A program made the translations under genes and the position numbers. DNA of 37,672 nucleotides, from positions 1 through 37,672 of the forward strand of contig JABJED010000186.1 of the NCBI GenBank assembly GCA_018665025.1. The letters are read 5' to 3'. The notes under the pieces were generated by a model, which was not told the DNA's origin, did no database searches, and saw nothing but the letters and a program-made list of their open reading frames with translations. Of the stretch, positions 24,264 through 33,418 are shown piece by piece. Origin of the DNA: Gammaproteobacteria bacterium (GTDB lineage Bacteria; Pseudomonadota; Gammaproteobacteria; Pseudomonadales; Azotimanducaceae). The stretch's first letter is position 1. Every line of letters begins with the position of its first letter.

Positions 24264-25109
24264 ATGAAAATCAGCCAAGATATGATCGAATCGTACCGTC
24301 AGGATGGCGTCGTCGCTGTGTCCGGTTTACTCGATCAAAAAGAGCTGTCGATCGCTCAAGCAGCATACGAATGGTCACTGGCCAACCCTGGGCGCGGTGC
24401 AACAAAACTGATTCCAGGCTCCCCAGGTGCGTTCTATGGAGATTTGGCTAACCCAGCTTGCTTCCCCTCATACGAATCGGTTAACCGTGATACACCACTC
24501 GCAGACATCGTCGCGGCACTCTGGCAAAAAACAGAAGTATGGTTCATGTATGAGCAGGTTTTTCACAAAACCGGTGGTGAAACCGAGCAGGCCAGGCGTA
24601 CGCCCTGGCATCAGGACTTACCTTACTTACCCATAGAAGGTAACGACCTGGCAGTGGCGTGGATAACGTTCGAACCATTAACAATTGAGGAGTCATTGGA
24701 ATTTGTACGTGGGTCCCATCGCGGCACTTTGTATGATGGTTCAAAGTTCGATCCTGCCGACGATACAATTCCGCTTTACGACACCGGCGACCTTCCGCGG
24801 TTGCCAGATATCGAAGCAGATCGCAGTAGCTACGACATCGTGTCGTTCGCTGTTCAGCCCGGAGATGTGATTATGTTTCACCCGGCAATGCTACACGGCG
24901 GCGCACCCGCAGCGAGTGGAAAAAGGCGGCGAACCTTGTCCCTTCGCTATTTTGGCGACGATGCTCGCGTTGCCTGGCGCCCGGGCGATACCATGGAGCG
25001 GATCGCTAAAATTGGCGAAGGACCACACATACACCCAATGATCAGCGCAAAAAAATGCGGTGTCGAAGCGCCGTTCCGTGATGACGGATTTCCGAAAGTA
25101 CGGGGTTAA
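24264..25109 (+). CDS. Phytanoyl-CoA dioxygenase (PhyH) family oxygenase
   Basis: This 281-residue Fe(II)/2-oxoglutarate oxygenase has the facial triad His116-x-Asp118 (TPWHQDLPY) and His211 (MLHGGAP). An Arg for 2-oxoglutarate lies in TLSLRYFGDD (about 228), and SLEFVRGSHRG is the usual family loop. The ATG at 24264 fits the natural N-terminus (MKISQDMIESYRQDGVVAV); an in-frame GTG six codons earlier is less likely. It is complete, unlike the PhyH gene at 7488. It lies 57 bases upstream of the FAD amine-oxidase pseudogene and may have shared its operon. The substrate is not evident. Confidence 0.92.
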   Translation: MKISQDMIESYRQDGVVAVSGLLDQKELSIAQAAYEWSLANPGRGATKLIPGSPGAFYGDLANPACFPSYESVNRDTPLADIVAALWQKTEVWFMYEQVFHKTGGETEQARRTPWHQDLPYLPIEGNDLAVAWITFEPLTIEESLEFVRGSHRGTLYDGSKFDPADDTIPLYDTGDLPRLPDIEADRSSYDIVSFAVQPGDVIMFHPAMLHGGAPAASGKRRRTLSLRYFGDDARVAWRPGDTMERIAKIGEGPHIHPMISAKKCGVEAPFRDDGFPKVRG

Positions 25110-25166
25110 ATCAACGGATGGCAACATCCCAAATTTGGCGCCACATCTCAACAGTGACCACCCACT

Positions 25167-26221
25167 ATGAACACAAACCTCCTGACCGATGACTTCAAAG
25201 CCGAACCCTATTGGTGGGACGATGCGCCGCGCCCGGAGCGACGTGATGATGCACTACCAGATGAAGTTGATGTACTTGTTGTTGGTGCTGGTTACACCGG
25301 TCTACATGCAGCACTACAAACAGCCCGGGATGGGCTCGGCACACTTGTGCTGGACGCTGAAACGCCTGGGTTCGGTTGCAGCAGTCGTAACGGCGGACAG
25401 GTATCAACCAGCGTTAAGGGTACGTACCCGGAGCTATCTGCCAAACACGGACGTGACAGAGCCATTGGACTACTCCGGGAAGGGATCGATTCACTTAATT
25501 TTCTTGAGTCGTTTATTGAAGAAGAAAACATCAACTGCGAATGGAGCCGCCCAGGCCGGTTCTCTGGTGCACATAATCCGGCTGCCTATGATGCTGCGGG
25601 GAAAGCTCTACAAGCACTCCCCGAAGAAGTTGTAGTACCGTGGCACATGGTGCCGCGTTCAGAGCAGCGTAGTGAAATTGGGTCAGACCTTTATCATGGC
25701 GGCGTAGTCTACCCGGACCACGGCGCACTTGATCCCGGTCACTATCACCTGGAATTGCTTGATCGTGCACGCAAAGCTGGCGCGCTAGTTATTGGGCACT
25801 GCCCGGTTGTCAGAATCGAACGTGATGGCACCGGATTCATCGTTCATACATCTCGCGGCAACATTCGGGCAGGTAAAGTTGCTATTGCAACCAACGGCTA
25901 CACGCGCAGCGTCACGCCGTGGATGCGGCGCAGAGTCATACCGATTGGTAGCTACATCATCGCAACTGAAAAGCTAGATGAGCAGCTTGCGCACGAACTA
26001 TCACCCCAAAACCGTGTTATGAGTGATTCGCGTAAAGTTGTTTTTTACTACCGTCTTTCGCCGGATAAACGAAGAGTGTTGTTTGGTGGGCGCGTTGCGT
26101 TGAACACACCTCTCCGTTTGCTGACATTAACTTCTCAACTCGCCCTTTTTATACCGGCGACCCATGGTTTCTGGCACCTTCAGTTTTCTACTACAAGCTG
26201 CGCGACCAGCTAAACTTATGA
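25167..26221 (+). pseudogene. FAD-dependent amine/amino-acid oxidase with internal deletion and frameshift
   Basis: The first ~300 residues are a normal DadA/PuuB-type (gamma-glutamylputrescine oxidase-like) FAD oxidoreductase. They show the Rossmann site VDVLVVGAGYTGLHAAL, CSSRNGGQVSTS and GKVAIATNGYT. After RVLFGGRVALNT at about 26110 the next ~85 family residues, including the second FAD-contact region, are missing. In the +1 frame the family C-terminus resumes: SPFADINFSTRPFYTGDPWF and FYYKLRDQLN up to the TGA at 26219-26221. In the original frame the protein runs out at 26213. Deletion plus frameshift make it inactive. Confidence 0.8.
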
Positions 26222-26340
26222 CAACCAAAGCTATCACGCTGACAACGAGAGGATTGATGGACAACCTAACACTATCCTAATGTCGCACCGTATCCGCTAG
26301 CCAACTAATTTTCGGGCGAAAACTAACTGAGGGAAAAATT

Positions 26341-26745
26341 ATGACAGACAAAGTAACTGGTGGGTGCTTATGTGGAAATGTGCGCTTCGAAACCGCCGCC
26401 ACGCCTGCCGCGCAGGTGTTGTGTTTTTGTACCGACTGCCAGCATATCAGTGGGTCCATGTGCTACACCGCCTATATTGTCCCACTCGACACTGTGGTCT
26501 TACTGCAAGGCGAACCAGGCCGATTTGATACCCCATCAGATAAAGGTCGCAACAACTCACGACGGTTCTGCACTGAGTGCGGCAGCCGGCTCTGGGCTGA
26601 ATTGGAATCTGGTGTCGCCAGTGTGAACGGCATGGCCCTGGATGATCGAACGCATTTTAGGCCAACCCACAATCATCGTCTGGGAACAGCGCCGGATTGG
26701 TGCAAAGTAGATCAATCACTGGAAGATCTGCCTGTGTCAGGTTGA
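26341..26745 (+). CDS. GFA/CENP-V family zinc protein
   Basis: This 134-residue GFA-domain protein (glutathione-dependent formaldehyde-activating-like fold) has zinc-binding cysteines in GGCLCGNVRF (Cys9, Cys11), CFCTDCQ (28, 30, 33) and FCTECGSRL (77, 80). The set is complete. GAGGGAAAA lies just before the ATG. GFA proteins bind glutathione or other thiol adducts, and few have proven activity. It stands alone. Confidence 0.92.
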   Translation: MTDKVTGGCLCGNVRFETAATPAAQVLCFCTDCQHISGSMCYTAYIVPLDTVVLLQGEPGRFDTPSDKGRNNSRRFCTECGSRLWAELESGVASVNGMALDDRTHFRPTHNHRLGTAPDWCKVDQSLEDLPVSG

Positions 26746-26933
26746 CCTGCCCTCGAGGCACTACCCTACATTGCTTGACACCATTCAATTTCAGCGCGAA
26801 CATAAATTCAGGCGTTGAAGGACGCCTCCTCGCCTGCGGGAAGGACTGAGCCCACCGTCGAAAGTTAGAAATTTACTATCTACCTTCTTTCTATCCGTTT
26901 GCAGGCGCCGGATTACAATGAAAGGAGGTCACT

Positions 26934-27212
26934 ATGACCCATCCCGAATGGCAACGCGCTACGCGTCGCACACGTAAACTACCCTCGAACCCAAACCTTG
27001 AGCAACTTAAAACGCAGGCTAAGGAAATTCTTAAATCTCACAAATCCGGCGACACAAGTTGCTGTGACGTACTATCAACGTTGGAGGTTTTCGATGGGAA
27101 ATCAAGTCAGCAAATTCTGGCTTCCACTGTAACCTTGCAACAGGTGCAACATGCCGTTGCTACAACGCCTTTATTGCTTGCGCTAGTGGCGTTTTACCGT
27201 CGATTAGGCTGA
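26934..27212 (+). pseudogene. N-terminal fragment of an ankyrin-repeat-type protein
   Basis: The ATG follows an almost perfect ribosome binding site (AAAGGAGGT, five bases spacing). The protein reads KLPSNPNLEQLKTQAKEILK then SHKSGD and TLQQVQHAVA, the helical N-terminal module that precedes ankyrin repeats in many environmental proteobacterial proteins. At about 27155, where the EYGFASWPKL-type continuation is expected, homology stops. The frame passes into antisense of the neighbouring gene to end after AFYRRLG. It is truncated but could be expressed. Confidence 0.6.
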
Positions 27213-27789
27213 ATGATTTACGGATAGTGTTGTCATAATCAAGACACGCAACGAGAGCCGCTGCGACGTTTTCACGAGAGGTCATTCCACTCCCCTGCAG
27301 TTCTGTGGCGATCGTCACTAACTCTGAACTTGGTTCGTCAGTCAAACCACCTGGGCAGACAATTGTATAGTCAAGACCGGTTTCGACCAGGTGATTATCT
27401 GCATGCGCCTTGGCACGGTGATAGTGCGCGATGCGAGACTGACTGTTTACATCGTTATTGATTGAGCTGAGCATAATGTACCGTTGAACCCCATGCACTT
27501 GCGCTGCAACCATTGAGCGAATCGCCCCAATATGATCGATCAACACCGTTTTGTCTTTTCCCGTCTTACCGCCGGACCCAGCAGCAAAGATAATTGCATC
27601 GCATCCTTCGACCGCGTGATCGATTGGATATTCAAGATCTGCTAATACGGTCGGCACCCCTAGTTTGTCGAGATTGGCTCTCTGTGAAGAGTTTCTGATC
27701 ATTGCGACCGCATCATGTTCGCTTTCGGTCAATCGCCTAATGACGCGTTTAGCGGTGTTTCCGTTTGCGCCGATAACCAGTACTTTCAT
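27160..27789 (-). CDS. Atypical SDR / NAD(P)-binding protein (NmrA/YwnB-like)
   Basis: This 209-residue Rossmann protein has MKVLVIGANGNTAKRVIRRL at the start, including the GxxGxxA-type nucleotide site. IIFAAGSGGKTGKDKT and the YIMLSS...YHRAKAHAD region (Tyr and Lys of an atypical SDR active site) follow, then DYTIVCPGGLTDEP. I chose the ATG at 27787-27789, with AGAGGTC eight bases upstream, over longer upstream options. Relatives are flavin/NADP oxidoreductases or redox sensors, so the function is open. Its 3' end overlaps the truncated ankyrin-type fragment, the point where two broken segments were joined. Confidence 0.88.
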   Translation of the reverse strand: MKVLVIGANGNTAKRVIRRLTESEHDAVAMIRNSSQRANLDKLGVPTVLADLEYPIDHAVEGCDAIIFAAGSGGKTGKDKTVLIDHIGAIRSMVAAQVHGVQRYIMLSSINNDVNSQSRIAHYHRAKAHADNHLVETGLDYTIVCPGGLTDEPSSELVTIATELQGSGMTSRENVAAALVACLDYDNTIRKSFSLIDGKTPLAQAIKAL

Positions 27790-28051
27790 GTTGACCTCTG
27801 TCTGAAGTATTTCTCTGTTGGCTAGTAGGCATGAGTGTTCTGGTGGAATCAAGCGAGGAAGGATTATTGGCTGGCACAATTCTTCGGCTGGGTATCTTTG
27901 TGCAATACTTGTTATGTCAACAAAGGGCAGTTTTTATTTAGTCGACTCTCGCAAGAGTGTCCATTTATCGGTTATCGATAGCTTCTCCCCTTTACTCTGC
28001 CCCAATACTTATGCCTGATCAGAGGATAGGGGGTTTAAACCGCATTTATCC
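27790..28051. other. Intergenic stretch without recognised gene
   Basis: No protein-like frame stands out on either strand. AGGATAGG at 28022-28029 resembles the first bases of dispersed repeat family 1, but the rest does not continue. It probably holds the promoter of the minus-strand NAD(P)-binding gene. Confidence 0.35.
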
Positions 28052-28266
28052 CGGATTTCAAAAGTATCTTGATTGGTTTTTTTGCGAAAAGAATCCCGTG
28101 GTGTAGTTTTTCGGTAGAGGATGGTCAATGTCTGATTGGGCAATGACCTACTGCCTTACAGGCGGCCGGGTCGGCGACATCTGCGATCACCCGCAGCGTG
28201 CCGCCGCACAGCGGGCAGACAGAAATATCGATATCAAATACACGCTTAAGCCGCTCTGCCCAACTC
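28052..28266 (-). mobile_element. IS91-family transposase C-terminus and 3' terminus
   Basis: On the minus strand WAERLKRVFDIDISVCPLCG then GTLRVIADVADPAACK reads as the conserved zinc-like tail of IS91/IS801 transposases (RLKRVF..DI..CP.CGG.LRVIA). It ends near 28128. The remaining bases to 28052 (ATTTCAAAAGTATC...GATTGG...GCGAAAAGAA) form a terminus that recurs alone at 9780-9833 (inverted), 33419-33495 and 35044-35098. Only the last ~45 codons survive, so the element is inactive. Confidence 0.7.
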
Positions 28267-28531
28267 AGTGGCGAGCAATGCAGTGCTTAATCGACAGAGG
28301 TTTCAGTGGGGGGGCTGTATTGTCGGTTTCTTTGATTTGTTACGCGACGGTTTCGCTAAACCAGGGACCACTTCCCTCGCTTCTCTTATTGCTCCAAGAG
28401 TATTTCATCACTTGGGCGAGGAAATACAGCTTGTTCGTCCGGTATTGGCGTGTATTTTTAGATCTTCAAATTTTTTTGTTTCCTGTACCTTGCGTTTGTT
28501 GGATGATGTCACCCGACCACAAGGAAATCTG
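28267..28531. other. Stretch between IS91 relic and DoxX gene
   Basis: An open frame crosses this region in the DoxX reading frame, but its sequence is not protein-like and has no homology I can see. The ribosome binding site AAGGAAA and the ATG at 28532 mark the real start of the DoxX gene. No other feature is seen. Confidence 0.4.
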
Positions 28532-28960
28532 ATGCAAATAGCAATCGAAAACACCTGCCTGCTCATTGGCCGTTTCTTACTCGGCCTGTATTTCATCCTG
28601 CCCGGTATTAGCAAAATCACAGGTTATGAAGGCACCGTCACCTATATGGAGGTACACAATGTGCCGATGATTTCGGCGTTACTACCGCTGACGATTGTGA
28701 TGCAACTTGTCCTTGGGGCCGCGCTTATCGTCGGATTTAGAGGCAAGCTTGCCGCATTTTTCTTGGCAGGTCTGACGCTTGTCATCAGCGTCTATATGCA
28801 CAATTTCTGGGATTTTGCCGAGGGTATGGAACGCAACCATGAAACCCAGAACTTCTTTAAAAATATGGGTATCACGGCTGGCCTCTTGATGGTCGCCGCT
28901 CTGGGAACCGGAAGGTTCAGTATTGATAAATATCTTGCGAAACGCGCGGCTGGCGCCTAG
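28532..28960 (+). CDS. DoxX family membrane protein
   Basis: This 142-residue protein has four membrane helices. It begins LLIGRFLLGLYFILPGISKI and continues with a PLTIVMQLVLGAALIVGF helix and MERNHETQNFFKNMGITAGL, the DoxX-family pattern. AAGGAAATCTG precedes the ATG at 28532. DoxX proteins are small membrane partners of redox systems or of unknown role, and nothing in the neighbourhood narrows it. Confidence 0.9.
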   Translation: MQIAIENTCLLIGRFLLGLYFILPGISKITGYEGTVTYMEVHNVPMISALLPLTIVMQLVLGAALIVGFRGKLAAFFLAGLTLVISVYMHNFWDFAEGMERNHETQNFFKNMGITAGLLMVAALGTGRFSIDKYLAKRAAGA

Positions 28961-29084
28961 CGCTGTTGAACAAAGTCGGACACACATTTTTGGTATCTCA
29001 CTTCCCGACAGAAGCCTAACGTCTGAATCCAGATTTCTTTGCATGAAAACTGAGGCAGGATAAGCCCTGTAGTGTGTGTCCTGT

Positions 29085-29414
29085 TTACTCCAGGGTAATG
29101 AGTTCGTCTACTTCAATCCGACGTCCCGCTTCACTGTCATAACGAAACATCCCTCTAACCGTCACCGTTTGACTTACCAGCGGCGCAAAATTGATTGTCC
29201 CCTCAACTGCGACACGGTCTAACGCGTCGTTCTCTATCCAATAGTGCCGGGGCGTATCGAATGTGCGAAGGATTCCGCTGACAATGACTTGCCTTCCATC
29301 GAAGTCTTTCTGGACTTCACTCAATGCAGACAGTGTCGTCTTTACCGGCGCTGACGCGCCGCATCCCACAAGAAGTAGCGTTATGGCAAACGTCATTAAT
29401 AATTTGATTCGCAT
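29085..29414 (-). CDS. Small lipoprotein with OB-fold-like domain
   Basis: This 109-residue protein begins MRIKLLMTFAITLLLVGCGA, a lipoprotein signal peptide with lipobox LVGC, so it is predicted to be anchored in the outer or inner membrane. The mature part (VQKDFDGRQVIVSGILRTFD, later VTVRGMFRY) has the spacing of a small beta-barrel such as the OB-like fold of cytochrome-assembly or YgiW-type proteins. No family is certain. The ATG at 29412-29414 was chosen because it gives the signal peptide directly. Confidence 0.7.
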   Translation of the reverse strand: MRIKLLMTFAITLLLVGCGASAPVKTTLSALSEVQKDFDGRQVIVSGILRTFDTPRHYWIENDALDRVAVEGTINFAPLVSQTVTVRGMFRYDSEAGRRIEVDELITLE

Positions 29415-29478
29415 CTCCGCAGTGTACCTAACTAACTCACCGCCAACTATTACTCGATGATTTTCCGACATGAGCTAA

Positions 29479-29658
29479 AGTGGCAGCCAACTTGAAGACA
29501 GTAATGTTGCCCTCCGCGAAGTTACTATAGAGCCGCAGGGTCGCTTGATACTGTCCTCGACAGATTTGGAACAACAGTTTGATGAATCGCCCTGGACGGG
29601 CCCAGCCATGCTGGATGAGAATATGAACTATATCAGGGCTTTTCGATCGAAAGTCTGA
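29479..29658 (+). pseudogene. Gene fragment ending in repeat copy F
   Basis: Downstream of a TAA at 29476 a frame of 59 codons has good coding character (LREVTIEPQGRLILSSTDLE, SPWTGPAMLDENMNYI). Its last residues RAFRSKV and the TGA come from dispersed repeat copy F. There is no start codon before the middle, so it is probably an internal fragment. I do not recognise the family. Confidence 0.4.
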
Positions 29659-29856
29659 GTATCGAATTAGATCGGTTGCCTGCTTGTTTTATGAAAGAGT
29701 GGCGCCGTATGACGAGTAGTGGTTAAACGCTACCAAGTATTTTGTTGTATGTGGTTATTGGCTGACCTGGTGATGGGCGATTAGCCAAGGTGCTTTTCTG
29801 TTGGCGTAGGGAGAAATGCGCTGCCGTGGTTTCAACCATCAGATAGCGGCAAAGAG
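29619..29856 (+). repeat. Dispersed repeat family 1, copy F (long form)
   Basis: This 238-base copy is collinear with copy C throughout. The first bases are altered (AATATGAACTATATCAGGG), but the palindrome CTTTTCGATCGAAAG is perfect here. It ends about 105 bases before the large propeller lipoprotein gene and truncates the small frame at 29479. Confidence 0.9.
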
Positions 29857-29962
29857 ATCGTTTTGCAATCTTTGGCAGTTTACGCAAATTGAGCGTGGCG
29901 GGTGGCGCGTTGACGGTAGGTTGCACTTCTTGGGCTAGAACGCGAGTATGGAGTCATAGGGA

Positions 29963-32900
29963 TTGATCCATTGGAGAGTGGCATTGGTTTCGCAGTATTT
30001 TGTTCTTGCTATAATGGTAACCTTGCTATGTCTTGTTGGCTGTGGCGGAGGAGGTGGGTCGTCATCTAGTCCTGCGCCAACACCGGCGCCGCAGCCAGAA
30101 CCCGAACCAGAACCCGAGCCAGAACCCGAGCCAGAGCCAGAACCCGAGCCCGAACCCGAGCCGGATCCAATCCCAGTCGATAGCGATGCGGTGGGTGTGC
30201 AAGCGCCGCTGAGCACAAATGCGGGGCACCCGAACTTCTTGAGCCCGCATGCGAAGCCAATCGTCATCAATGGTCGCTTTGTTTACGCGGCAAATACTCC
30301 AGCCGATACGGTCGACGTGATCGATTCGGTTACGCGACAGATTGTTGTTCGAATTAACGTTGGTGTAGATCCCGTTGGACTTGCAGTGCGACCCGATCGG
30401 CGGGAAGTTTGGGTGGCGAACCACATCTCGGATACGGTCAGTGTGATCGACACCGACCCAGACAGTCCGACGTTACATCACGTTATTGCGACCGTGCAGT
30501 CGATCAATCCTGTGGGGTTTGCGACCGACTTCGATGAACCCGTGGGTATTGCCTTTGCCAGTAATGAAAAAGCCTACGTTTCCCTGGGCCCGGACAATGA
30601 AATTGCCGTCATCGATGTTGGGTCTTATGCGATTACCGGCCGGTTACCAATCCGGGCGCAGGATCCTAGGGCAATTGTAGTGCGCGGCGATCGACTCTAT
30701 GTCCTTGCCTTTGAATCTAACAATCAATCGCAACTGTCGGGTTGTACCGAGGAGAAGATCGATGGAGGCGTATGTACGTTCGATGCTGTGGAGCATGCTT
30801 TTACAAACAACAACGTCCTGTCGCTGAACTACGAAGCGGACATCATTAAGAATCCATTGGTGCCTGATCGAGACCTCTTTGTATTCAATACATCGAACGA
30901 TCAGCCCGTCGCAATCGTAAATACGGTAGGCACACTGCTCTATGGGTTAGCGGTTGATAGCAATGGCCGTGTGTTCGTCGCACAAGCAGATGCACGCAAC
31001 GACGAGAATGGCCGCGCCGGGACCTTACAAGAAGGCCTTGTTGAAATGGAAAACCGCGCATTCCTCAATCGCATTACCCGTGTTGACTGCGAATCGAACT
31101 GCGGTGCGCCCACTTTTTTTGACCTGGAGCCGTTGCCGCCCGTGCATCCAGATGAAGGCCTGGCGCTAGCCACACCATTCGGTATTCAGATTAGCGATGA
31201 TGACAGTACGCTTGTCGCCACCGCAGCAAGCTCGAACAAGCTGGTTACGATTAACCCGGACACGGGCGAGATACTCGATAGCGTCGATGTGGGTGGTATA
31301 CCGCGAGGTATTGCGTTGCAATCGACCGAGCAAGGCGCTGCATCTACCGCTTGGGTGCTCAATGTCGGCGACAACTCCGTTGCTCGCGTGGACGTCTCGT
31401 CTCCGATGGATATTCGGCTGAGCGACACGATTGCGTTGGCGGACCCAACGCATCCCGACGTGAAACAAGGTCGCCTCGCCTTTAACGATGCCAATGCGTC
31501 TACGACCGGTACGTTTTCCTGTGAAAGTTGTCACCCTGATGGACACACCGATCAACTTATTTGGGTATTAGATACACCCGTTTGTGATGTGTCGGGGTGC
31601 ACGCAGATACCACCGCGCCTTACGATGCCGGTTCGCGGGTTGCGAGATACTGCGCCATACCACTGGGACGGCATTCCCGGCGATCCATTTGGTGGCATCA
31701 ACACTTCATCGATCAATACGCCGATTGGTCCGACGTGTAGCACCGATAGCCCGGAGAGTTGCACCTTGTCTTTGGTCGACGGTACGCTTGGATCGACCAT
31801 GTGCGATCAAACCAATTGCCCGCTGAACGACGACGCGAAACCTGGTGCGCTCGATTCGCTCGAGCGTGATGCGATGTCTCGATTCTTGCTCAGCATACCT
31901 TTTCCTCCGGCTCAAAGACGAGCGTTTGACAACGCGCTAACAAGCCAGGCGATAGACGGATTTTTCGAGTTCAGCTTCACGAACGATGCTGGCGGTCGTA
32001 GCACGGGCGCGCAAGTATGCGGTGATTGCCACAAGATGCCATTCCTGGTTAGCACGAATACGCCAGGGACCGGTATGGATGCGCCGACCTGGCGTGGCGC
32101 TTACGACCGTTGGATGATCCTGCCGCAAGCGCGTTTGAATATTATCGATTTAATGAACCTCGTTGGCATGGATGACACGTTTCCGGAACGTGATGTTTGG
32201 GATCTAGCAGGTGCATCACCAGAAATCTGGGAGATGGTGCTGCAAGGCAGTACGGGGTTTTCCGGGAGCTTTGCACGGCAAGTGACCCTGAATCCTGATA
32301 CGGCAGGACAAGCCCAAACAAGCGACATTCTCGATGCGTTAGAAGTGTCGTCAGAGGAAGGTGCCATCCTGTTGCAAGCGGAAGGCGTAGAGATTGCTGA
32401 TCGGGAAGCAGGCGCCAATGGAGTGGCGAGCGCAATCGGTCTTGAGTTTGTCAACGATGTTTATCAGGTTCGAGGTGGGACTGATACTTTCACCCGCGCA
32501 GAGCTAATTGCGGCCGCCGAAGCGGGGGAAATGGTCATCACGCTAACCGGGCGGTCTGGTCAGAATGTCGATGTGGACAATCCGCAGCCAGCATTGTGGC
32601 CTGTGGCGCCAATTCAGACGCAAACGCGCAATGTCGAACTTGCGTTCCTAAGTGCGGCTTCGACGCTGCGGATCAACGGCCGGTATGTCCAACCAGGTGC
32701 TTCGCTGTTTGTGGACGGCCGCCGGGTGGATGGCGTTGTGCGCTGCGAGACAGGCTCATTGCCAGCCTGCGACAACGAGATTGTTGAAGTTGAATTGGCG
32801 GCGTTCCCGCAAACCGGTGGCTTGCACTTCTTGCAGTTGCAGAACCCACAGGGTTTGTTTTCGAATGACATGATGTTCTTTTCGGAGCAAACACCCCTTG

Positions 32901-33370
32901 CACCACGAGTGGGTAATCTCATTACGAGTGGTGGGTCGTTTTCGCAAGGTTTGGACCAGTTCGACAACAACTGGAACACGGTGGAAATTGCGACAAGCGC
33001 CATCTTCGAGAGCAACGGGGAGGTGAACATCGACGTGCGTGCTGCGTCTACCGACCCTTGGCACGCGCAGATTAGCCATGCCGTGATGGTGGTTGGTGGG
33101 CAGGAATATACGCTTTGTTATCGAGCTCGGGCTGGTGGTTCGAGAATTATGACGGCCTATTTAGATTCCAACATGGACGCGTATACCAACATTAGCGAGG
33201 GTCAGCACCAGGTCAGCCTGACGGCCTCATATCAGTCGTTTAGCCACACGTTTACAGTGGCCGAGACTGATCTTAGGGCGAGAGTCTCGTTCGATTTTGC
33301 GCAGAGCGCGCTGAATGTGGATATCGACAGTATCGGATTATATGAAGGATCCAGCTGCGGGACTCCTTAA
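29963..33370 (+). CDS. Multidomain lipoprotein: YVTN propeller, two haem-c sites, CBM-like tail
   Basis: This 1135-residue exported protein has a signal sequence with lipobox LVGC (Cys27 from the TTG at 29963), then a Gly/Ser run and a Pro-Glu repeat linker (about residues 37-68). YVTN-type propeller repeats follow (FVYAANTPADTVDVIDS, VWVANHISDTVSVIDT). Two c-haem sites are visible: CESCH at 520-524 and CGDCH at 686-690, with RDTAPYHWDG as in di-haem peroxidase-like domains. The last ~140 residues resemble a CBM4/9-type beta-sandwich. The start is uncertain: TTG at 29963 (GGAG and AGGGA upstream) or GTG 29978/TTG 29984 fit; no suitable ATG exists. Likely a surface redox protein acting on or bound to a polymer. 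No neighbour explains its role. Confidence 0.85.
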   Translation: MIHWRVALVSQYFVLAIMVTLLCLVGCGGGGGSSSSPAPTPAPQPEPEPEPEPEPEPEPEPEPEPEPDPIPVDSDAVGVQAPLSTNAGHPNFLSPHAKPIVINGRFVYAANTPADTVDVIDSVTRQIVVRINVGVDPVGLAVRPDRREVWVANHISDTVSVIDTDPDSPTLHHVIATVQSINPVGFATDFDEPVGIAFASNEKAYVSLGPDNEIAVIDVGSYAITGRLPIRAQDPRAIVVRGDRLYVLAFESNNQSQLSGCTEEKIDGGVCTFDAVEHAFTNNNVLSLNYEADIIKNPLVPDRDLFVFNTSNDQPVAIVNTVGTLLYGLAVDSNGRVFVAQADARNDENGRAGTLQEGLVEMENRAFLNRITRVDCESNCGAPTFFDLEPLPPVHPDEGLALATPFGIQISDDDSTLVATAASSNKLVTINPDTGEILDSVDVGGIPRGIALQSTEQGAASTAWVLNVGDNSVARVDVSSPMDIRLSDTIALADPTHPDVKQGRLAFNDANASTTGTFSCESCHPDGHTDQLIWVLDTPVCDVSGCTQIPPRLTMPVRGLRDTAPYHWDGIPGDPFGGINTSSINTPIGPTCSTDSPESCTLSLVDGTLGSTMCDQTNCPLNDDAKPGALDSLERDAMSRFLLSIPFPPAQRRAFDNALTSQAIDGFFEFSFTNDAGGRSTGAQVCGDCHKMPFLVSTNTPGTGMDAPTWRGAYDRWMILPQARLNIIDLMNLVGMDDTFPERDVWDLAGASPEIWEMVLQGSTGFSGSFARQVTLNPDTAGQAQTSDILDALEVSSEEGAILLQAEGVEIADREAGANGVASAIGLEFVNDVYQVRGGTDTFTRAELIAAAEAGEMVITLTGRSGQNVDVDNPQPALWPVAPIQTQTRNVELAFLSAASTLRINGRYVQPGASLFVDGRRVDGVVRCETGSLPACDNEIVEVELAAFPQTGGLHFLQLQNPQGLFSNDMMFFSEQTPLAPRVGNLITSGGSFSQGLDQFDNNWNTVEIATSAIFESNGEVNIDVRAASTDPWHAQISHAVMVVGGQEYTLCYRARAGGSRIMTAYLDSNMDAYTNISEGQHQVSLTASYQSFSHTFTVAETDLRARVSFDFAQSALNVDIDSIGLYEGSSCGTP

Positions 33371-33418
33371 CATCAGTAGTTCGTTTTGGTGAATAGTTAT
33401 TTTAAATAGTGTTTTCCG

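Noticed and set aside
28128-28532. 134-residue plus-strand protein before doxX
   Set aside because: Its first part is antisense to a recognisable IS91 transposase tail, and the rest has no protein-like pattern.
5446-29856. Integron attC sites in the dispersed repeat (GTTAAAC resembles the GTTRRRY core)
   Set aside because: No matching RYYYAAC partner at the right distance, no cassette arrangement and no integrase in the window.
29935-30270. Minus-strand Gly-Ser-repeat protein
   Set aside because: It is the antisense reading of the Pro-Glu linker of the large lipoprotein gene, whose plus-strand frame has clear domains on both sides.
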